Source: a virus. Taken from it: 42,302 nucleotides of DNA. The notes beneath the pieces were generated by a model. It saw only the letters and a list, made by a program, of their open reading frames with translations, did no database searches and was not told where the DNA came from. This document shows, piece after piece, positions 39,498 through 42,302 of the stretch. A program made the position numbers and the translations under genes. Where the stretch lies: the IMG/VR virus record IMGVR_UViG_3300049203_000060, positions 1 through 42,302 of that record; one strand, written 5' to 3'. The stretch's first letter is position 1; the number at the start of each line of letters is the position of its first letter.

Positions 39498-41858
39498 ATG
39501 AAGTTTAACTCCATACAGAACTCGTTCAGCTCCGGAGAGCTTTCTCGAAAGCTCAATGGAAGAACGAATATCGATGAATATTTTCAGGGCCTCGCGACCA
39601 TGAATAACTTCCTACCTGAAAGGGTAGGAGGAGCAAACTTCCGACCAGGCACATGCTTTGCACCAGCAGAGCACGTGGCGAACCTCCCGGGGGCACTCAT
39701 TCCATTCTCTCCTCGAGACGGTGAGAACTATGTTCTCATTGTTCAACCAGGAGAAGAGCTCATTTTTGTAGGGCAAACAACGACCCTCACACAACCCTCC
39801 TACCTTTGGAATACTCGTCCGGACTTTACCAACTCCTCGACTGAATGGAGTGGAAACACGACAGCAACAAGAAAGAAGCTCGACAATCTTCAATACGCTC
39901 AAGCAGGAGATGTGCTTGTCATCGTAGACGGCGAAGGAGAGTGTGCTCCCATTGTTGTGTATCGTACGAGTGCGAATAACCTCGCTGCTGATTCTCTCAT
40001 CAGACCACAGAACACAAACGCAGCCACAGGCCTTCCTTGGCTGTACCCACCATCTGAAGGTGTTCGGGTCCCATATAAAGATACGAACGTAAATACGAAC
40101 ATTCGAATGAAGCCTTCTGCAACGACAGCAGCAGGGACTACAATCAACATCACATGCGAGAACGCATCAGCAGTAGCGGTTCCGTACTTCACCGGGGATC
40201 CGGTGGGTATGTATATCAAGATCACTCATGGTGGAACCATCACAGGACTCGCTCGTGTAGCAAGTAAGACATCTACCTCTGTTGTAACAGCGGTAGTAAT
40301 TATTGCCTTCAATGCGATCACAGCCTCATCATCTTTCGAAGTATCAGCGTGGAACCCAACAGACGGGTATCCGAGATCAGTGGCTTTTTATGATCAGAGA
40401 CTTGTCTTCGGCGGGAATAAAACTCTTCAAGATATGATCTGGCTCTCCATGACAGGTAACATTTACTTCTTCATGCAGAAAAGATTTGTTCAAGATGCGT
40501 CCTCCGATGTAACCCTATTTGGGTACTTTGGGTCTACGAAAACAGGAGACCCATTCAATTTCGTACCAGCAGCGGTTGGTGCGAACGCGATTCAATGGCT
40601 GTATCCGGCTGACTCTCTTCTCTGTGGGACGACAAACAACGAGTTCGCCATCTCTGGCGGACAGGATAACCTCTTCTCTGTTTCATCTATCTTCATCAAA
40701 ACAATTTCATCTCATGGAAGTGCCAAGATTCAACCAGTGAAAGCTGGCGCTTCTATTCTCTTTGTATCTGCAGACGGGAAGAGAGTTCTCGAGATTCCAA
40801 AGAGACTCTCAGAATACACCTCTGCAACTGATCTCATGGCCCAAGCATCAGGCATCATCGATAATGCCATTGAAGCTACAGTTACGACTCCATCAGGAAT
40901 TGTGAAATCACAGAACAAGATCACTCGTCTCGCGTGGAATGAGTACGATGGCGTTCTCTGGGTAGCTTGTAGAAATTCAAGTGTGGGTACTTCTGGATAT
41001 TCTTCATCAGCACTTCTTTCTCTCACCATGGACAAGACTTCCAAAGTCCTCGGATGGGCGAGACACAGCCTTGCCGGGAATCCGTCAGTATCTTCAATAT
41101 GTGTCTCTCCCGATTCGAACAACCCAGGAGCAGCGAGACTTTACCTCTTTCTCCTGAGAGACCCATCAGGGACAACGATCTCAGGGCTTGGATATAAGTC
41201 GTACACTCTCGAGTATATGTCGTATCACAACCAGTACAACGCTTACTACACGGGAGACCCAGCGGACGCTACGAACAGCGGGAGAAATGCTATCTATATG
41301 GACGCTGCCTCCTACGGAACATCCGTAATAGGGTCAAGTGGTATTCTGGCAGAAGTAGCAAATGGCTCCATCACACTCTCAGGCGCTCAACAAGATGCGT
41401 TTAACACAGGAACAGAGTTCGGAGTTATCGAGATCAATGACGATGTTGGAACATACCTCGGAAAGTTCACTCCGAACGGTTTTGGAGTTCTCACTGTCCC
41501 AACGGCCGTTACAACCAAGAAGTATATCGTGGGTGTTGTCTACGAAGGCGAGATAAAGACTCTCGCCATTGAAGCAGGAGCTCAGTTTGGAGTCGCGCAA
41601 GGGTCCAAGAGAAGATCACACGATATCGTCGTAGGGCTAGACAGAGCTATTGATGGTGTTTACAAATCATCCCTTGCCGAAAGCACGTATAGCCTTCTCA
41701 CATCCACAGACGCTACTCCAGCCGCTCTCTTCACGGGAGAGAAACAGCTTTCCCTGAACGCTTCCCCTCACGATAACCAGACAGTGATTAAGCAAACAAA
41801 ACCTTACCCTATGTCCATTCTGTGGATTCTTCATAAGGGGTACACTTATGACGTTTAA
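39498..41858 (+). CDS. tail-tube protein B (nozzle, gp12-like)
   Basis: 786 residues. F-N-S-I-Q-N-S-F-S-S-G-E-L-S and N-F-L-P-E-R-V-G-G-A-N-F-R-P-G-T, then P-F-S-P-R-D-G-E-N-Y-V-L-I, are the N-terminal signature of podoviral tail nozzles, which form a hexameric tube. Mostly beta. It begins one base after the adaptor gene's stop. No cleavable or enzymatic motif seen. Confidence 0.9.
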   Translation: MKFNSIQNSFSSGELSRKLNGRTNIDEYFQGLATMNNFLPERVGGANFRPGTCFAPAEHVANLPGALIPFSPRDGENYVLIVQPGEELIFVGQTTTLTQPSYLWNTRPDFTNSSTEWSGNTTATRKKLDNLQYAQAGDVLVIVDGEGECAPIVVYRTSANNLAADSLIRPQNTNAATGLPWLYPPSEGVRVPYKDTNVNTNIRMKPSATTAAGTTINITCENASAVAVPYFTGDPVGMYIKITHGGTITGLARVASKTSTSVVTAVVIIAFNAITASSSFEVSAWNPTDGYPRSVAFYDQRLVFGGNKTLQDMIWLSMTGNIYFFMQKRFVQDASSDVTLFGYFGSTKTGDPFNFVPAAVGANAIQWLYPADSLLCGTTNNEFAISGGQDNLFSVSSIFIKTISSHGSAKIQPVKAGASILFVSADGKRVLEIPKRLSEYTSATDLMAQASGIIDNAIEATVTTPSGIVKSQNKITRLAWNEYDGVLWVACRNSSVGTSGYSSSALLSLTMDKTSKVLGWARHSLAGNPSVSSICVSPDSNNPGAARLYLFLLRDPSGTTISGLGYKSYTLEYMSYHNQYNAYYTGDPADATNSGRNAIYMDAASYGTSVIGSSGILAEVANGSITLSGAQQDAFNTGTEFGVIEINDDVGTYLGKFTPNGFGVLTVPTAVTTKKYIVGVVYEGEIKTLAIEAGAQFGVAQGSKRRSHDIVVGLDRAIDGVYKSSLAESTYSLLTSTDATPAALFTGEKQLSLNASPHDNQTVIKQTKPYPMSILWILHKGYTYDV

Positions 41859-41875
41859 TATGGGAGACTTTTAGC

Positions 41876-42302
41876 ATGGACCCATTTACAGCAGCGATGG
41901 TAGTTGGCGCAGGAGTGCAAGCCTTTGGGCAATGGCAATCCGGCAAGGCAGCAGCTCGAGCAGCAAGAAAGCAAGCGCAGATCAAGAGAGCGATGGCAGA
42001 CCAGATGCTTCAGCAGATGAAGATTCAGGAAGGCCGTCTGAGATCTCAGGGTGACGAGTTCAAGTCAAAACAGAATGTAGAGTACGCTGCTGGCGGTGTC
42101 CAACTTGGTACAGGAGCAACCCTCATTGCCATGGAAGATACGAACCAGAAGATTAATATGTCGGTCGAAGACCTGAAGCGCGAAACCATGTTCAAGATCA
42201 ACCAACTCAAGGCCGGAGCATCAGTGGATATGCAGCAAGGAAGAGACGCTCAAACAGCAGGCTCAATTATGGCAGCAGGCTCAATTCTCGAAGGCGCGGC
42301 TG
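41876..42302 (+). CDS. gp14-like internal virion protein, cut by the window end
   Basis: 142 codons from ATG 41876 (GGGAGA 8 bases upstream) run to the last base without a stop. G-A-G-V-Q-A-F-G-Q-W-Q-S-G-K-A-A-A-R-A-A then Q/K-rich helices, and G-G-V-Q-L-G-T-G-A with M-E-D-T-N, are typical of the small gp14-type core proteins that form part of the ejection channel. Such proteins usually end soon after the Gly/Ala stretch seen here, so only a few residues are missing. Confidence 0.75.
   Translation, partial: MDPFTAAMVVGAGVQAFGQWQSGKAAARAARKQAQIKRAMADQMLQQMKIQEGRLRSQGDEFKSKQNVEYAAGGVQLGTGATLIAMEDTNQKINMSVEDLKRETMFKINQLKAGASVDMQQGRDAQTAGSIMAAGSILEGAA

Noticed and set aside
1-42302. CRISPR array, rRNA genes or insertion sequences
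   Set aside because: No regularly spaced repeats with spacers, no rRNA-like stretches and no transposase motif were seen.

Overview
The window reads as nearly all, or all, of the genome of a lytic-looking tailed phage with a short tail (podovirus type). The head genes resemble the Bordetella BPP-1 (Bbp) set: Phage_capsid_2-type major capsid, Bbp16-like cement and Bbp19-like protein. The portal, tail-tube A and tail-tube B proteins and the internal virion proteins follow the T7/BPP-1 pattern. Signal peptides, a lipobox protein and an M15-type endolysin point to a Gram-negative host. Nothing in the sequence fixes the genus. I see no integrase, no phage RNA polymerase and no tRNA gene.

Layout. 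(1) 31.2-42.3 kb, plus strand: small coiled-coil protein, GroES-like co-chaperonin, TerS, TerL, portal, Bbp19-like, scaffold, capsid, cement, tail-tube A and B, and a gp14-like virion protein cut by the window end. (2) 1-12.4 kb, plus strand, apparently continuing that module: three large internal (ejected) virion proteins, one of them frameshifted and carrying a probable ADP-ribosyltransferase-like domain; two tail/adhesin proteins, one with a signal peptide; then lysis and small accessory genes (membrane protein, M15 peptidase, phosphoesterase, HExxH protein, lipoprotein). (3) 23.7-12.2 kb, minus strand: early and replication genes. These are two metalloprotein/accessory genes, Dam and C5 methyltransferase-like genes, a dense run of tiny genes, a MazG-like protein, a SLOG protein, an SNF2-like helicase, a possible ssDNA-binding protein, a T7-like family A DNA polymerase and a PD-(D/E)xK nuclease. 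(4) 23.96-26.3 kb, plus strand: a fused primase/SF3 helicase. (5) 30.45-26.7 kb, minus strand: a more AT-rich accessory island with two small secreted proteins, an amidoligase with a zinc-rich N-terminus, a class II glutamine amidotransferase with a zinc ribbon, a serine recombinase and a small partner. It is flanked by two long non-coding regions.

Regulation is unusually visible. Seven copies of a GTAC-N7-GTAC element lie between genes, mostly in front of plus-strand (late) genes. In two copies it covers the -10 of a sigma70-like promoter with identical geometry. Three TTGCT-N4-AGCAA dyads lie just upstream of three other units. A GATA-N8-TATC dyad recurs between the small minus-strand genes and often encloses the Shine-Dalgarno. 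The right flank of the island holds an iteron-like cluster of GGTAACAGG repeats, a candidate origin or control region.

The most interesting candidates are the amidoligase/amidotransferase/recombinase island with its secreted proteins and iterons, the three families of control dyads, four tiny genes missed by length cut-offs, and a frameshifted virion gene with an ART-like domain. The window edges fall inside the gp14-like gene and the next gene, which fits a circular map opened arbitrarily.
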